Assembly (NCBI RefSeq): GCF_014926585.1
Contig: NZ_CP045422.1
Span: 3,068,001 to 3,132,000 of the forward strand
Length of the DNA stretch: 64,000 nucleotides
Direction of reading: 5' to 3'
DNA from: Devosia beringensis
GTDB taxonomy: Bacteria > Pseudomonadota > Alphaproteobacteria > Rhizobiales > Devosiaceae
The translations under genes and the position numbers were made by a program. Under the pieces are notes generated by a model. That model worked only from the letters and a program-made list of their open reading frames with translations, did no database searches and was not told the DNA's origin. Of this stretch, positions 63,652 to 64,000 are shown one piece after another. Positions within the stretch are counted from its first letter, which is position 1. Every line of letters starts with the position of its first letter.

Positions 63652-64000
63652 ATGGACTTCTACCTGATCATCAAATTGCTGCATGTATTGACGGCGACCG
63701 TCTGGGTCGGTGGCGGCTTTGTCTTCATGGTCGCAGCGGAAGTGGCGCAGCGGGCGCCGGGCCCGGTCTATGGCGGGTTTTCCGCCGTTGGCGCCCGGCT
63801 GGGCAATTTGGTGTTCGTGCCCGCCGCGATGCTGACGCTGCTGCTCGGCATCGTGCTGACGATCATGTCATGGAGCTTTGGCGATCTGTGGATTCTGCTG
63901 GCGCTGGTGGGCATTGCGGTCAGCATCGGCCTTGGCTTGATTGTCATCAAGCCGGGCTCTGACAAGATTGCCGAACTGGCACAGAGTGAAGGCCCCGACA
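63652..64000 (+). CDS. DUF2269 family membrane protein (partial)
   Basis: Runs off the window end with no stop seen. Starts at 63652 (MDFYLIIKLLHVLTATVWVG); the visible 116 residues have three to four hydrophobic helices with the LLHVLTATVWVGGGF opening and a LWILLALVGIAVSIGLGL helix. DUF2269 proteins are predicted inner-membrane proteins of unknown role. It lies 96 bases after ferredoxin copy 2 and could be a separate unit. Confidence 0.75.
   Translation, partial: MDFYLIIKLLHVLTATVWVGGGFVFMVAAEVAQRAPGPVYGGFSAVGARLGNLVFVPAAMLTLLLGIVLTIMSWSFGDLWILLALVGIAVSIGLGLIVIKPGSDKIAELAQSEGPD

Overview
The window is a 64 kb stretch of ordinary, GC-rich chromosome from an alphaproteobacterium, most likely of the order Hyphomicrobiales and plausibly Devosia-like. 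I infer this from the family content rather than from any marker gene: a growth-pole-ring-type giant coiled-coil protein, a plcP/agt-type lipid-remodelling pair, a ferredoxin-dependent sulfite reductase cluster with DUF2849 and DUF934 parts, and a thyA-folA-hflK-hflC order. I saw no insertion sequence, prophage, CRISPR array, rRNA or plasmid function. The only tRNA is tRNA-Lys(CTT).

Layout. 0-5.6 kb: a tightly coupled forward string thyA-mazG-like-DUF4424-GNAT-folA-hflK-hflC, closed by a strong terminator. 5.6-12.3 kb: serB, miaA, a MATE exporter, DUF423, a glycine-zipper lipoprotein, a cold-shock protein, a NUDIX hydrolase and a PiT phosphate transporter. 12.3-15.9 kb: ilvI-ilvH behind a leader with a Leu/Ile/Val-rich peptide and a terminator (an attenuator), then pdxJ. 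16-25.6 kb: an FMN reductase, Kup, an Old Yellow Enzyme, DUF2157, a PhoX-type phosphatase, a TetR regulator with a perfect palindromic operator, and ilvC. 25.6-34.8 kb: a two-gene unknown module, GFA, UPF0303, PhzF, GDPD, a Leu-rich mini-ORF before leuA, a GNAT, a membrane-anchored EEP enzyme and a HisC-like aminotransferase. 34.8-48 kb: an AT-rich gap and a small protein, the tRNA, TerC, a FemAB-like/flippase/GNAT group, acs, a NagZ-like GH3 enzyme, plcP-agt with a Pho-box-like array, and two tandem MFS transporters. 48-54 kb: the 1724-residue polar-growth coiled-coil protein and an Hpt protein. 54-64 kb: prfC coupled to a METTL25-like methyltransferase, a ferredoxin, the assimilatory sulfate-reduction cluster cysG-DUF2849-cysI-cysH/DUF934-FNR-ferredoxin, and a DUF2269 protein cut by the window end.

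How genes work together. Branched-chain amino acid synthesis is spread over ilvIH, ilvC and leuA, and two of the three loci have short Leu/Ile/Val-rich ORFs in their leaders. Phosphate functions (PiT, PhoX, GDPD, PlcP/Agt) are scattered, and three of them have 11-bp-period repeats resembling Pho boxes. The cys cluster encodes almost a full path from APS to sulfide, including its own electron supply.

All coordinates, starts and motifs were read by eye. Family names come from recognised motifs, and no database search was run.
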